NCBI GenBank assembly: GCA_023213395.1
Contig: CM041465.1
Coordinates: forward strand, 128,471,741-128,535,740
DNA length: 64,000 nt
Reading direction: 5' to 3'
Origin: Cycas panzhihuaensis
Taxonomy: Eukaryota > Cycadophyta
Both the position numbers and the translations under genes were made by a program. How positions within the stretch are numbered: position 1 is the stretch's first letter; the number at the start of each line of letters is the position of its first letter. Of this stretch, positions 10,501-21,398 are shown one piece after another. Below the pieces are notes generated by a model that saw only the letters and a program-made list of their open reading frames with translations, was not told where the DNA came from and made no database searches.

Positions 10501-11210
10501 ACCTTTTTAATGGCTCTACTTTAGTTTATCCATAAACATTGACACTATACTGACTACAAAGGAAATATTAGGCCAAGTAGTAGTTAAATAGATCAAACTA
10601 CCAACTAGTTGTCTAAATATCATACTATTAATTTTCTCATCATCATCTAGAGTAATTAACTTTATCCTCGTTTCCATAGGGATATGAACAAGTTTATAAT
10701 CCTCCATTTTGAACTCCTTAGAATTTCCTATTTATACTTAGCCAATGAAATAAAGATCTTTTTAGGCTTTTACCATACTTCCACTCCCAAAAATTAGTGG
10801 AGTAATCTAAGATTTATCATCTCAAATATCTTCTTGAGATTATTCTTTAGGCCTTTAGCCTTTAAGTTGTCATTCCATTTAATCACAAGATCATCTACAT
10901 ATAGAACTATAATAATGACTAATTTTCCTTCAACCTTGATGTACAAGTTTGGATCTACTAGTAATTTTTTAAACCTATTTTCTAAATAATATCAATTAAT
11001 CATGGAATACAAGGCTCTTAGAGCTTGTTTTAGGCTATACAAAGCTTTCTTTAAGTGACAAACTAAATGGTCTTTGCCTTTGATAATATATCCTAGTGGT
11101 TGCTCCATATAAACCTCCTCTACAAGATCTCCATTAAGGAAGATACTCTTGATATCAAGCTAGTGTAACTATCATCTAAATTGAGTAGTTCTCACTAATA
11201 TTAGTCTAAT
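10501..11210 (-). pseudogene. Reverse transcriptase of Copia-C, C-terminal part
   Basis: The 63-codon stretch 10516-10707 (KLVHIPMETRIKL, FRQLVGSLIYLTTTWPNISF) is the connection region after the RT active site. Further upstream on -: FLNGDLVEEVYMEQPLGY and KKALYSLKQALRA, the conserved 'LNG.L.EEVYM.QP.G' and 'LYGLKQ' blocks. The domain is cut at 11210 by element B and resumes at 17238. Confidence 0.88.
11206..11210. repeat. Target-site duplication of element B (left copy, CTAAT)
   Basis: CTAAT at 11206-11210 and at 17233-17237 flank the two LTRs of element B exactly. Confidence 0.93.
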
Positions 11211-11709
11211 TGTTAGAATAGTGTTATATTCATATATTAATGTTATCTTTATAAGGTTCTTTTTATAATACTAATTTGCATTAATTATTTGTATAGTTCG
11301 TTGAAATAGATAATCGCCCATTTCAACAAACCTCTTTCTTCATTAATATTCTCTTTCTTAGATTCTAGGAGGTTGGTCAGGTTGGTCAAAGTTTTGGCTG
11401 ATGAGATGGAGGTTGTGTGTAGGTTAGGCTAGTATTATTAAGAGGGAGGATGAATTCCTCACCAAATCATCACTATAATATATATTTTTATAATAATATT
11501 TATCTATTTTAGGAGATGGTTTTTATATCCTAAATAGGGGGGTTTTCTACCTATCAATATTATGTACCTGTGTTAATTCAAATCATAGATCTATGATGTT
11601 ATTATGATAATGTTAATGTACATCTATGTATTTATTAATATTACAGAAGTATATATTTTATTTTGAATATTATAAATTGTGCATGTATATATTAACCCTC
11701 TATTTAACA
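11211..11709 (+). repeat. 5' LTR of element B
   Basis: 499 bp, TGTTAGAATAGTG to CCCTCTATTTAACA. Closely matches 16746-17232. The block 'atagataatcgcccatttca' is shared with Copia-1. Confidence 0.93.
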
Positions 11710-11725
11710 TGGTATCAGAGCAAGG
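11710..11725 (+). promoter_or_regulatory. PBS of element B (initiator tRNA-Met)
   Basis: TGGTATCAGAGCAAGG directly abuts the LTR end. Classic plant Copia PBS. Confidence 0.93.
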
Positions 11726-12035
11726 TATCTAATTAGAAGGATATCATAGGTTTTAATTTTTTTTTTAACATAAAAACTTGAAACAAGAGTAGTAACCAAA
11801 TTTTTTTCAAACCCTCTCTCATACAAATTATTTTTACATAAAAAAATAATATATTAATTACAAGTTTTTTTAAAACAAAAGAATCAGAATACATATTCTA
11901 AAATATTAAAAAAAAACTACATTTTTTTACTATTATTATATAAACAAAACTATATACATAAAAGAATATATATAAGACCAAATCATATATAAAAAAGAGA
12001 GGGAGGATTTACAAAGTAGATTTATTTATTATCAC

Positions 12036-12091
<56 letters not shown>

Positions 12092-13665
12092 AAAATTTTA
12101 GGTTTGAAAAAAAAAACCCTAGCCTCCTTCTTAATTAAAAGGGACACTAACTGCATGAGTAGAAGTAAACATAGAGGTATTAAACCCATGGTCCAACTGA
12201 AGGGACACAGCCACTGTGACTAAAAGTAAAGCCTATATTTTTGTAGATGCAGATGGAATCGTGATTATTGAATACTAGGATGTAGAGGAGAATACCACAC
12301 AAGATGTAACCCAACTACTTGCTAATAGAAGCCCTCTAATTGCCCACGGTTGATCAACAGATAAGTAGTTGCATCTGGTGAAGGCACTAGAGATGCCATC
12401 GCCCATGGAAGCCATTAAAGATGATAAGTAAGACAATGAAGATGAGAGAAGATGATGCTTGTAGAGCTTCAGAGTAGCTCTCCTTCTTGCCCATGAAATT
12501 TGATCCTCCACGGCTTGTAGTTGCAGATGCCTATGCCATTGGAGATGTCTACCGTATTTTTTTTGCAAATACACCATGAAATATATATGTGCAAAGGAAG
12601 GAGGACTCAGTTCTAAATGCCCATGTTGTTGATTTGAGTATACAGCCGGTAGAGTAGATGGAGGAGCAGTTGGAGGAGATGCCTTGAAGAACTGAACACA
12701 AAAACTTCTCACCCTACATAGAAAAATAAGGTGAAACCCTAACCCTAAATCCATGGACATGAAAATCCTTTTCAATTTTATGAATTTTTTTTGTAAACGC
12801 AAAAACATTAAAATTTGTTTAATAACTTTTTCGGATTCATCTACTTTAACCTTTTTATTTTTTTCTAAAGCTGAAAATACATTAAATTAAATTAAAATTA
12901 AAGTTCACGTCTATTAGCCCCCCTTCTGCTAGCCCCCTAGTCACATCAACCTCCCATATGACCTCAGTCCAAACTTAAAAGGGGCTTAATCCTTATTATT
13001 ATTTTTTATAAAAAGAGGGTCCATATGCCTTTTCTACAATAACTTTGTCATACATAGTCCAAATTTAATTTCAAAAGATACGTTGAATTCCTGATTCAGA
13101 TACATATATTTTGACTAGTCACTTAAGCCTATTAGATACCATTTTGGCCTACCAAATCTTGTCTAAAGTCAAGTTTTCTATCACGACTAGGCAAGTTAAG
13201 GTATGTGATTTCTTTTGTAAATTTTCCTTACAATATTTCAATTTTATTACTTCAATTTAATAAACATTAAATCTTTTATCAAATGTATTACTTAACTATA
13301 TCACTTTTTATATAATTTCTATAGTTTATTAATACTTAATTAAAATCACTATTTTATGAAAATCATGATATAAAAATGAAACTACTCACATGTTTCACTT
13401 AATCTCTCCAATGTTTGATTAAAATTTATATTTTTTAATTAGTGGAAATTAATATTTAATATCAATGGATTTATTTTTATGATTATTTGTAATAATATAC
13501 TTAATTTCTTATATCAATACTAAATCAATAATTAATTTCATTTGATTAAATCCTAAATATTGTGATTATCTTTTTTCTTTTACGCACTTAATCTTGTTGT
13601 TCCCTTATCATTTTCCTTTTATTTACCCATCAAGAGGATCTCACATTGTAGGTTTTCTATCCATA
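11726..13665 (+). other. Long leader of element B with AT/GA microsatellites
   Basis: About 1.9 kb between PBS and gag. It holds an (AT)n-(GA)n microsatellite at 12036-12088, an imperfect duplication near 12145-12230 ('aagggacac' ... 'agtaaa' twice) and a 30-bp motif at 12914-12943 shared with the leader of Copia-C. From about 13040 it aligns with the start of this window. An open frame of 177 codons on - (12275-12808) has low-complexity composition and no recognisable domain; I do not call it a gene. Confidence 0.65.
12036..12088. repeat. (AT)n-(GA)n compound microsatellite
   Basis: About 12 AT units directly followed by about 14 GA units in the leader of element B. Confidence 0.95.
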
Positions 13666-14600
13666 ATGGCTCTCATGATAGGGACAACCTCCTGTCCTTC
13701 AATTCTAGTTCTAACCAACTCAAATTATACTAATTAAAAACATAAAATATCACAAGTTCTTAAACAACAAAAGATCAGACAATATGTAATAAGAGAGTTT
13801 GCGAAACCTGATGATGTAAAATTAGAAGCTTATATGGTATATCTAATGAACTGTGATGAAGCCTTAGGCACCATCATAAACTCCCTCTCACCAGACATTA
13901 TTAGACAATTCTCTAAAACATATGATCTCACCTATGTCTGGCAAACTCTCAAGGAAAAATATGATAAGGTTGATAAATGTCAGTTAGCCCTCCTAGAACA
14001 ATAATTATATGACCTAAACTTTGATGATTTTTCTAAAGTTAAGGATTTCTTAGCAAAAATCTAACTTATCAACAAGGATTTAGGTAACTACATAAAGTCT
14101 TCAACTAAAGTAGGTGATAAACCAAAAATTACCACCTATGCCAAAGACTATGAAACACTCATTCATCTTGCCATAAATAAGTTACCTAAATATTTCAATC
14201 TTTTTAAAGCCACTAGACAACAATCTAATTTTTTAGAAATTACCTTTAATTAGCTAACAAATCAGTTGATTGATTATCAAAATATGTTAATTTAAATTGG
14301 AAAACTATAAGATCCTTCACAAGCTTTATTTTCCAAGTCAAAACTTACAAACAAGATTAAATAAAATAATTCTCAAAGTAATCACAACAATAACCCTAAG
14401 TTTCATAAATCTCATAAAGGTTATTTCTCTTCTTTTACAAATAATTATAATTAAAATACCAAGTATTTTAGATAACTAAAAAAATAGAATAACATTAACT
14501 AGTCATTACAAAAATGGAATATTGTTACTTCTCTAATCAGATCGTTAGTTGTGCCTACTGCCATAAAAGAGACACACCATCAACATATGTATGGGTATAA
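13666..14600 (+). pseudogene. gag: Copia gag of element B
   Basis: ATG at 13666 begins MALMIGTTSCPS, matching Copia-1. Long nearly open stretch with REFAKPDDVKLEAYMVYLMN, SLSPDIIRQFSKTYDL and WQTLKEKYDKVDK, the UBN2-like core, then LPKYFNLFKATRQQS. The zinc knuckle near 14541 starts CAYCHKR, but a one-base deletion shifts the frame before its histidine and last cysteine. Stops at the expected tryptophan of 'NY.NWK' and elsewhere. Confidence 0.82.
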
Positions 14601-14689
14601 TTACTTCTAAAGCTTGGAAATCTTCCAAGGGGATCCAGTCTCTATCCCACAAACCTAATCACTCTTTAACTACCACAACTTTAGTTTTT

Positions 14690-14970
14690 TAGCTCCATCC
14701 ACTCAACCACCTTTGTGGATTCTTCATTCAAGTGCTTCCCATTATATGATAGGACACTAAGAATACCTAACTTCTTACAAGTCTAATCTTAACTCTAAAG
14801 AGGAAATCTCTTTTAGAAGTGGATCTTAATAGAAAGTCAAATGAATAGATAATGCTTCTTTAAAATATAGTTTAATCAAGGACGTATTCTATGTTCCTAT
14901 ATTGTTACCAAATCTCCTTTCAGTTCATCAAATCTACCAGAAAGATCTTGTTGCCAAATTCTAGAAAGAT
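14690..14970 (+). pseudogene. Copia protease of element B, catalytic Asp lost
   Basis: Reads PPLWILHSSASHYMIG, where the conserved sequence is W-I-L-D-S-G-A-x-x-H-M. The active-site aspartate is histidine and the glycine serine. The 3' half (IKDVFYVPILLPNLLSVHQIYQ) is well preserved. Confidence 0.82.
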
Positions 14971-14999
14971 AAGTTTATCATCAAATAACCATTGAATAA

Positions 15000-15910
15000 A
15001 TTTAAATCAATTACTTCAAAACCTACTAATCACAAAACAAGTCTTTACAACTTAACAAGCCTCCAACATTTTAGAGCTGAAACTTTTAGCATCATTATGG
15101 AAAAAACTAACCCTGTTAGTAAGCTATGGCATGCTCAGTTTATCCATACAAGTTATGGCAAAGTTCAATACCTAAGTAAGCATGATATGGTTCATGGCCT
15201 ACCCCCCTTAAACATTGTCTATGGTGTTTGTGAAGCCTGTGTTATAGGCGAATAACACATGGACCCTTTCCCATACCATACCCTTTTTTTAGAAAAAGTC
15301 TAACTCAAACATGTTCACTCAGATATTTGTGGTCCATTCTAAGTATCTTTGTACTCTAGAAGCAGATATTTTATTACCTCCATTGATGATTTATCTAGAA
15401 AATGTTAAGTATACATGCTCAAAACGAGGAGTCAAATATTTGACATCTTTATTGAATTTAAAACTTTAGTTAAAAATTAAACTAACTCTAAAATTAAAAT
15501 CTTTAGATCTGATAATAGTAAGGACTACTTAAGTAATAAATTTATTTCCTACTACAAGAAGTATGGAATATGATTCTAACATTTTGTAACTTACACACCT
15601 CAACAAAATAGCGTTGTTGAATGTAAAAATTGTACCCTTATTGAAATGGCTAGATGCATGCTACATGTAAAAGTTCTTCACTTAAAGTTTTGGGCAGAAG
15701 TAATTACTTGCTTTAACTACCTCTTAAACCACTTATTGAGCAAATCTTTAAAGAATGTTACACCAAAATAAAAGTGGACTGGTTGTAAATCTTCTATTAA
15801 ATATATAAGAATCTTTGGAAGCATTTCTTGGGGGCATGTTCCAAAAGAAAGATGACAAAACTTAACTCTAAAAGTTCCAAATATATCTTCATTAATTACA
15901 GTGAAGAAAA
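15000..15910 (+). pseudogene. Copia pre-integrase and integrase of element B, catalytic triad still readable
   Basis: ORF 14992-15255 covers the pre-integrase domain (KLWHAQFIHTSYGKVQYL, CEACVIG). The core retains D1 in HVHSDICGPF, D2 in FRSDNSKDYLS and E in PQQNSVVECKN, so all three catalytic acids can be read, but with stops between. 15828-16070 (GACSKRKMTKLNSKSSKYIF...) covers the C-terminal region up to the deletion. The conserved 'QVYMLKT'-like block after D1 is also present. Confidence 0.85.
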
Positions 15911-16049
15911 CAAATCTTACCGACTTCTTAACCCAATCATGTATAAGATTTCGATCTTGTGTGATATTGTATTTGATGAAGATGGTTCTTTATTAAATAC
16001 TTCTTATGTTGAACTACCAATTAAAAACCTATTAACTAATCTAACTAAC

Positions 16050-16075
16050 CTATATGTAAAAACCCCATGAATCAC
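16050..16075 (+). other. Internal deletion junction that removed the RT of element B
   Basis: Before the junction the sequence matches the post-integrase region of Copia-1 (near 3040); after it, the region just before RNase H (near 4285). The junction sequence 'tatatgtaaaa' resembles both ends in Copia-1 ('gatatataagca' and 'gatacatgtaaaag'), suggesting a deletion across a short direct repeat. Confidence 0.75.
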
Positions 16076-16139
16076 ACTAGAAAGCAACAAAACAAATCTT
16101 ACAATATCTTCATGGTAGGATTTATTATGGTTTAACATA

Positions 16140-16600
16140 TAACTTCTATAATACTAACCTAAAATTGACAAGATACATAGATTCTAATTGGGCAAGAGAT
16201 TCTAATGATAGAAAATATACTATTGGTTACATCTTCTTCCTTGACTCATCACCAATCACATGGTCTAATAAGAAAATACAAGCATTGGCTTTATCTATAA
16301 TAGAAGTTGAATATCAAGCAATGATAGAAGCGAGTAAAGAAGCACTTTAGATTAAATTCTTATTAAGTAAACTTGGTTTGTTCCCTAACTCTTCTATTAA
16401 AATTAATATTGATAATTAAGGTGTGATATCTATTGCTACTAATCATATTACACATTCTAGGATAAAATACATAGAATTACATCTATATTTTATGCGTAAT
16501 CTTGTAAATGATAATACTATTAATCTATTTTACTATCTTACAAATTTATAGATTACAAATATTCTTACAAAGTCATTGATAAAAATAAAATTTATTAAAC
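16140..16600 (+). pseudogene. Copia RNase H of element B
   Basis: The stretch 16165-16350 is open: RYIDSNWARDSNDRKYTIGYIFFLDSSPITWSNKKIQALALSIIEVEYQAMIEASKEAL. This carries the D of the 'Y.DSNWA' block and the E of 'EVEYQA'. It continues after a stop with INIDN and HIELHLYF. It joins directly to the deletion junction. Confidence 0.87.
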
Positions 16601-16658
16601 TCTGAGAATTATTGAAGATTAAAGAAGTCTTCATCAAAGGGGGGTCATCATGTTAAAA

Positions 16659-16708
16659 TCTTCTTCTTCTTCTTCTTCTTCTTCTTCTTCTTCTTTCTTC
16701 TTTCTTCT
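16659..16708. repeat. (TTC)n microsatellite between two purine tracts of element B
   Basis: About a dozen TTC units, then TTTC variants. Copia-1 at the same place has only a scattered TC-rich sequence (4890-4940). Confidence 0.95.
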
Positions 16709-16733
16709 ATATTATATATCGTACAAAGATAAC

Positions 16734-16745
16734 ATTAAAGGGGGA
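16734..16745 (+). promoter_or_regulatory. Polypurine tract of element B
   Basis: ATTAAAGGGGGA directly before the 3' LTR. A second G-rich purine run, AAAGGGGGG, lies about 90 bases upstream at 16636-16644, on the other side of the TTC repeat. Confidence 0.8.
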
Positions 16746-17232
16746 TGCTAGAATAATATTATATTCACATATTAATGTTATCTTTATAAGGTTTTTTATC
16801 ATATTAATTTATATTAATTATTTGTATAGTTCATTGAAATAGGCAACCGCCCATTTCAATGAACCTCTTTCTTCCTTAATATTCTCTCTCCTAGATTCAA
16901 AGAGGTTGGTCAAAGTTTTGACTAATGAGGTGGAGGTTATACGTAGGTTATATTGGCATTATCAAGAAGGAGGATGAGATACTCACCAAATCATCATTGT
17001 AATGTATATTTTTATAATAATATTTATCTATTTTAGGAGGTGGTTTTTTAATCCCCAATAGGGGGTTTTCCGCCTATCAATATTATCTACCTGTGTTAAT
17101 TTAAATTTCAGATCTATGATATTATTATGATGATGTTAATGTACATATGTGTATTAATTAACATTATAGAAGTATATATTTTATTTTGAATATTATAACC
17201 TGTGTATGTATATTTAAACCCTCTCTCTAACA
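16746..17232 (+). repeat. 3' LTR of element B
   Basis: 487 bp, TGCTAGAATAATATT to CCTCTCTCTAACA. Followed by TSD CTAAT at 17233-17237. Confidence 0.93.
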
Positions 17233-17237
17233 CTAAT

Positions 17238-17700
17238 CATCTCCATCTTTGCTACTAAAGCAAATGTTTCCTAGTAATTAAAACCTTTTATCTACTTAAA
17301 TCCTTTAACTACTAATTTAGCCTTATGTTTACCAATTATATTATCTAATCTAAATTTGGTCTTACAAACCCATTTATAATTAATCACTCACTAAATCAAT
17401 CAAATCCCAAGTTTATTCTACTCAATAACATGGGTTTTAGTATCCATAGTTGTCCTCTACTTTTGTTGCTGGTTGGCCTCCTTAAAACGTGAAGGCTCAT
17501 CAACATTTAATACATCTACCATTAAAGCAAAATTCACCATATCAAGTATCTTCCTTAACTTTGGTTTTCTTTTTATCTTAGGTAATTTAGATTTAATCAT
17601 AGTTTTCAAATACCACTTAAGACTGTGTCTCCTAAGCATCTTCAAACTCCTCCTCAAATTTTTCCTCTTTTTTGGCTTAGTCTTAGGCTTGATAAATTAT
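17238..17700 (-). pseudogene. Reverse transcriptase of Copia-C, N-terminal part, and linker
   Basis: On -, TWDLIDLV near 17400 is the RT start, and ETFALVAKMEMIR ends at the TSD of element B. The next block of the same domain begins on the far side at 11210, in the same frame once one TSD copy is removed. Further right, 17457-17700 is lysine- and glutamate-rich linker between integrase and RT. The + strand ORF 17473-17787 is its shadow. Confidence 0.85.
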
Positions 17701-17745
17701 TATCTTAAAGAACTAGATTTAGGTTATTCTTTAATCTACTTCCCC

Positions 17746-18700
17746 TTATCTTACTATATCTTCAATGTATCTAGGTCTCGAGTTTGATCTAAAACTTATT
17801 TTTCTACCTCTTTGAAGATAATATCTTAACTTGTATATACCTTTTAGATGCCAATTCATATACTTGATACACTTTACTCTCTTCATTGTAACCAATGAGG
17901 ATACACTTAGAAATCTAATCATCAAACTCTTGGTGTTTCGCTTTGGAAACATGCATATACATGGGCTTCCAAAGATTTTGACATGACTAATTATAAGTTT
18001 ATAGCTTAATCATGCATGTTTAGGTGTTTTATTCCTAACTACTTTAGTTATATTCCTATTTATTAGGTACACTACTATACAAACTACTTCTACCCAAATG
18101 ATATCAAAGAAGTTCTTGGCCTTCATCATTGGCTTGACCTTATCAACTAATATTATATTCATTCTCTTAGCTACTCTATTTTGCTAAGGAGTCTATGTGG
18201 TTAGTAATTGCTTCTTTATGCCCTAATCTTTATAAATTTGAATAAATACTTTAGAGGTATGCTCTCTCTTATTATCTAATCTCTATATCTTTATTCTTTG
18301 TCTACTTTTATTCTCCATTTTTGTATTGAATTCTTTAACTATATCATATAATTAAGACTTTTCCTTCAAAGAATAAACTTAGACCTTCCTCAAAAAGTCA
18401 TTAAGAAAGGTCAAGAAATAACTTAAACCTCCAAGAAAAGTGGTTGGCATAGGACTGCATATATCATAGTGGATTACGCTTAACTTTTTAGTTGCTCTCC
18501 AAACCTTACCTTTAGGAAACCTTTCCCTATGCCACTTTCAAAAAATATGGGGTTCATAAGTACCATTTTCTGCCTTAAATTTTGGAAGACCGTGTGCCAT
18601 ATTTAATTTACTCATCAACCAAAGGTTAGGGAAGTACAGATGTCCTAATCTTTTATGCCATAGTTGAATCTTATTAGATATGTTTGTAGTCAAATATGCT
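17746..18700 (-). pseudogene. Integrase of Copia-C
   Basis: Minus-strand order: pre-integrase (MAHGLPKF, then YEPHIF), D1 in IHYDICSPMPTTFLGG, the FLTFLNDFLRKV block, D2 in RLDNKREHTS, then PQQNRVAKRMN where the catalytic glutamate of 'VAERMN' is lysine (GAG to AAG). C-terminal part MFPKRNTKSLMIRFLSVSSLVTMKRVK at 17746-17952. Stops at many tryptophan and glutamine codons. Inactive. Confidence 0.85.
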
Positions 18701-18707
18701 CTTTGGT

Positions 18708-19095
18708 TTATAAACTTCCTAAGATCCTATAAAGATGGTTATCCCTTATATCTTCTATGATCATTTTTCCATCATGATCATTGATGATGGCTCTTCTGTC
18801 TTCAAAGAGAATGCTCATCCTATTGTCCTCTATTTGACTGATAAAAATTAAGTTTAATTTTAAACCCGATATATATAAAACATTCTCTATATAGTAATCA
18901 TCACAGTTAGGAATAATTATTAAGCCTTCACCTATATCTTTGATAGTAAGCACATTATTATCACCTAAGACTATTATATATCCAATGGCTTCACACATAT
19001 GACTAAACCATTCAAGTCTACTTGTCATATGCCTAGAGCCACCTAAGTCGATGTACTATATGCTACTAGATCTCTTTTTATTTATTGCCATATTC
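18708..19095 (-). pseudogene. Copia protease of Copia-C
   Basis: An open stretch of 106 codons at 18708-19028 begins HMTSRLEWFSHM; just upstream in frame is YIDLGGSRH, so the active-site D is present but the next residue is leucine. It continues with IVLGDNNVLTIKDIGEG and IENVLYISGLKLNLIFISQI, the usual C-terminal half. Confidence 0.87.
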
Positions 19096-19099
19096 ACTT

Positions 19100-21092
19100 A
19101 TCAAATAGGTGTTGCTGACTAACATATAATAGAATATGATAGGAAGTTTGAAGCAATTTATCTAAATAGGAAAATAATCATTTTCCACCCATTTTTAATG
19201 TAAAAAGTGTGACAAAATAACCATAACTACAAAATAATAGTGGGCATTAAATTGCCTTAGATAGCATATACTAATTTTATTAGAAAATACTCATTATAGG
19301 GTCTTCAATCACTTCATAAAGTATCAATAAAATATAAAAAATCATTGATCACCATATAGGGAGCCAAAAACTTCTCATATGACCACATTCAATATAAAGA
19401 ATATAAAAGAGTATAATGGAAAAGTAATTTTTATTTTACAAATAACTTCTTTATGACTAAAACAACTAGACTAGCACTTTATAATGCTAGATGACTAGGG
19501 GCTAATGAGAAGGGGGCTAAAGCATAACTCAAAAATAAATTAAAGATGATTTAATACATCACCAACATTTAAAAAATATAGATAAATATATTTTATCCTA
19601 AGTTTGGGTTGGTGAATTTCTATTTTTATTAAGATATTATATTATGATTTCTACACCTAGTTAATCAAATCTAAATCAATTCATGATCGACATCATCATA
19701 TAGCCTTTGCCTCCTTAAATTATGCATGAATTTTTTATTTGTTTAAGTGAAAAACTTAGATCAATGGATTCCTTGTCCACTAATTCTCAAACCTCATCCT
19801 AAAAGTTACCTAACAAGCTCACCAGATGTGCCTCGTTCAATGTAGAGAGAATTTTAATGGTGTGACTTCCCCTATTTTGGAGATTCCTATAGGGTGTGAT
19901 TACAATATTAACACTTTATATGTCATGAATTCAAAGGCCAAGACTACTCTTAATCTCTTTCTTCTCAAATCTCATACCATGGAGTAAAGTAAATTATTTG
20001 GAGATCATGAAAATGATATTACAAGAAGACCCATAATATTGTTAAGCAATGAATGGGAATGGAGATGAAATATTTGTGATTTCGATCGTTGTAAGATGGG
20101 AAAAGTATTCTAATATAATGAGTGAGTTTGAAAGGTGGAGTCCAAACTACATAGGATTAATAGTAGCTTTATTTCAAACTTCAAATGCTTCAAACATTTG
20201 TTTTGGATGCCCAACAACCTAATCATCCTTAAATGTAACAAATTTAAATAAAATATATCAACCCATTTTTAAGTTGCATTTATCCTTAAAATAAATAATC
20301 TTTCATTTAGATTTTTCACCTTACAAAACTACATTAAGACTAAAATCTCTTTGCTTTCTTTTAAATTGATCAATGCCCATCTTTACACCTTTAAGTTTAT
20401 TAGTTATTATAAATTTGTAAACTTCATATAGATACTATTTCACTTTCTTCTAACACATTACATTATTCTTTTATATCATTGAGATGACTATGAAACCATC
20501 CTATATGCCTGTATTTAAAACATTAGATGTAACATCATCATTTGTATCACGTCTATTACTAGAGGGTGCCTTCTTTTATAATCACCTCCATAACCAAATC
20601 TCAATCATAACTAGGCTATACTATAATGTTGAATGCATCATTCTCATGGATTATATCCTATTTTTATTTCACCTCTATAATAATGATACTAGATCTACTA
20701 TAAACAATGCATGAACACTTGGAGAATGAGTGTTCAATATGGAAGTCAAAACTTTTGGAGAAACTCATGAACACACTCCCTATGGCATTTCTTTTACTAA
20801 ATAATAATGGCCTCCTTGAATAAACACAAAGATCAATTACATTGCACCATATACATAATTTGATTCATCTTTGCCATCAAACCTATCCACAATAGCTAAT
20901 TGTTGTAAACTTGGTCACTAGTGAAATTACCTATCTATCTATCTATCTATATATATATATATATACTCAACTCCATAGCCGAACAAACTAATTACTTAAT
21001 AGTATCTAGTATAAATTTTAAATAAACAAACCTATAGATAAATTGGCTTCAACATAATAGGTGAAAATTTAATTATCAACCTATAAAGACCC
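19100..21092 (-). other. Leader of Copia-C; gag not recognisable
   Basis: About 2 kb between protease and PBS in which gag should lie. I cannot read a gag core in any - frame; a weak zinc-knuckle-like remnant (CSYGYF) may occur near 19230. The motif at 19492-19520 is shared with the leader of element B. A CTAT/AT microsatellite lies at 20931-20965. The + strand ORF 20484-20714 has no support. Confidence 0.55.
20931..20965. repeat. (CTAT)n-(AT)n microsatellite
   Basis: Five CTAT units followed by about eight AT units. Confidence 0.9.
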
Positions 21093-21104
21093 ACTCTAAT
21101 ACTA
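21093..21104 (-). promoter_or_regulatory. Degenerate PBS of Copia-C
   Basis: The - strand reads TAGTATTAGAGT two bases after the 5' LTR end. It matches TGGTATCAGAGC at 9 of 12 positions and all three differences are transitions (G-A, C-T, C-T). Confidence 0.75.
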
Positions 21105-21106
21105 GA

Positions 21107-21398
21107 TGCGAATTTATGATAAAAAAAGGAACCAAGCATCAACACATTAGAAGATAAATATTAGGCAAAATTAGTCTACCATTAATTGTTTCTATCCATT
21201 AAGAATTAATCTCTCTTATACGATGCATATAATACAACCTTTAATTTATACACAAGATTAGTAATGGTCTAAAATAGTATTTATAATTACCCTGGCATGT
21301 CATAGGTCCATTTAGGATTGTCATAACTCCCATGACACTTTCTGTCAACCTTGATGACTCACCACTAACTTTTCCATATATGAACATTAATTCTAACA
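21107..21398 (-). repeat. 5' LTR of Copia-C
   Basis: 292 bp from TGCGAATTTATGAT to TTCTAACA as read on +. Matches the interrupted LTR at 6574-6825 plus 9894-9939, and shows the undamaged sequence across the insertion site of element A. Confidence 0.85.

Larger units (their letters stand above)
11211..17232 (+). mobile_element. Element B: Copia element, same family as Copia-1, lacking reverse transcriptase
   Basis: 6022 bp with 5' LTR 11211-11709, PBS 11710-11725, long leader, gag, protease, integrase, RNase H, PPT and 3' LTR 16746-17232, flanked by CTAAT. Relative to Copia-1 it lacks about 1.2 kb that should lie between 16055 and 16070: the whole RT domain with its YVDD box. Structural ends are intact. 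It may have been mobilised in trans, or the deletion followed insertion. It lies within an RT codon run of Copia-C. Confidence 0.93.
6574..21398 (-). mobile_element. Copia-C: old Ty1/Copia element, split by nested elements A and B
   Basis: On the - strand, from right to left: 5' LTR 21107-21398, degenerate PBS, ~2-kb leader, protease, integrase, RT (split at 11210/17238 by element B), RNase H, PPT, 3' LTR (split by element A). Removing A and B with one copy of each TSD leaves about 5.7 kb, a normal Copia length. The flanks share AAGTA nearby (before 6574 and at 21401-21405), but offset by two bases, so the TSD is uncertain. No clear gag was found. Confidence 0.85.

Noticed and set aside
12275-12808. 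177-codon ORF on the - strand
   Set aside because: Lies in the leader of element B, antisense to it, with low-complexity composition and no domain; kept only as a weak finding.
17473-17787. 104-codon + ORF
   Set aside because: Shadow of the Copia-C integrase-RT linker and integrase C-terminus, which is clearly read on the - strand.
20484-20714. 76-codon + ORF in the leader of Copia-C
   Set aside because: No motif, opposite to the element, in AT-rich sequence where such lengths occur by chance.
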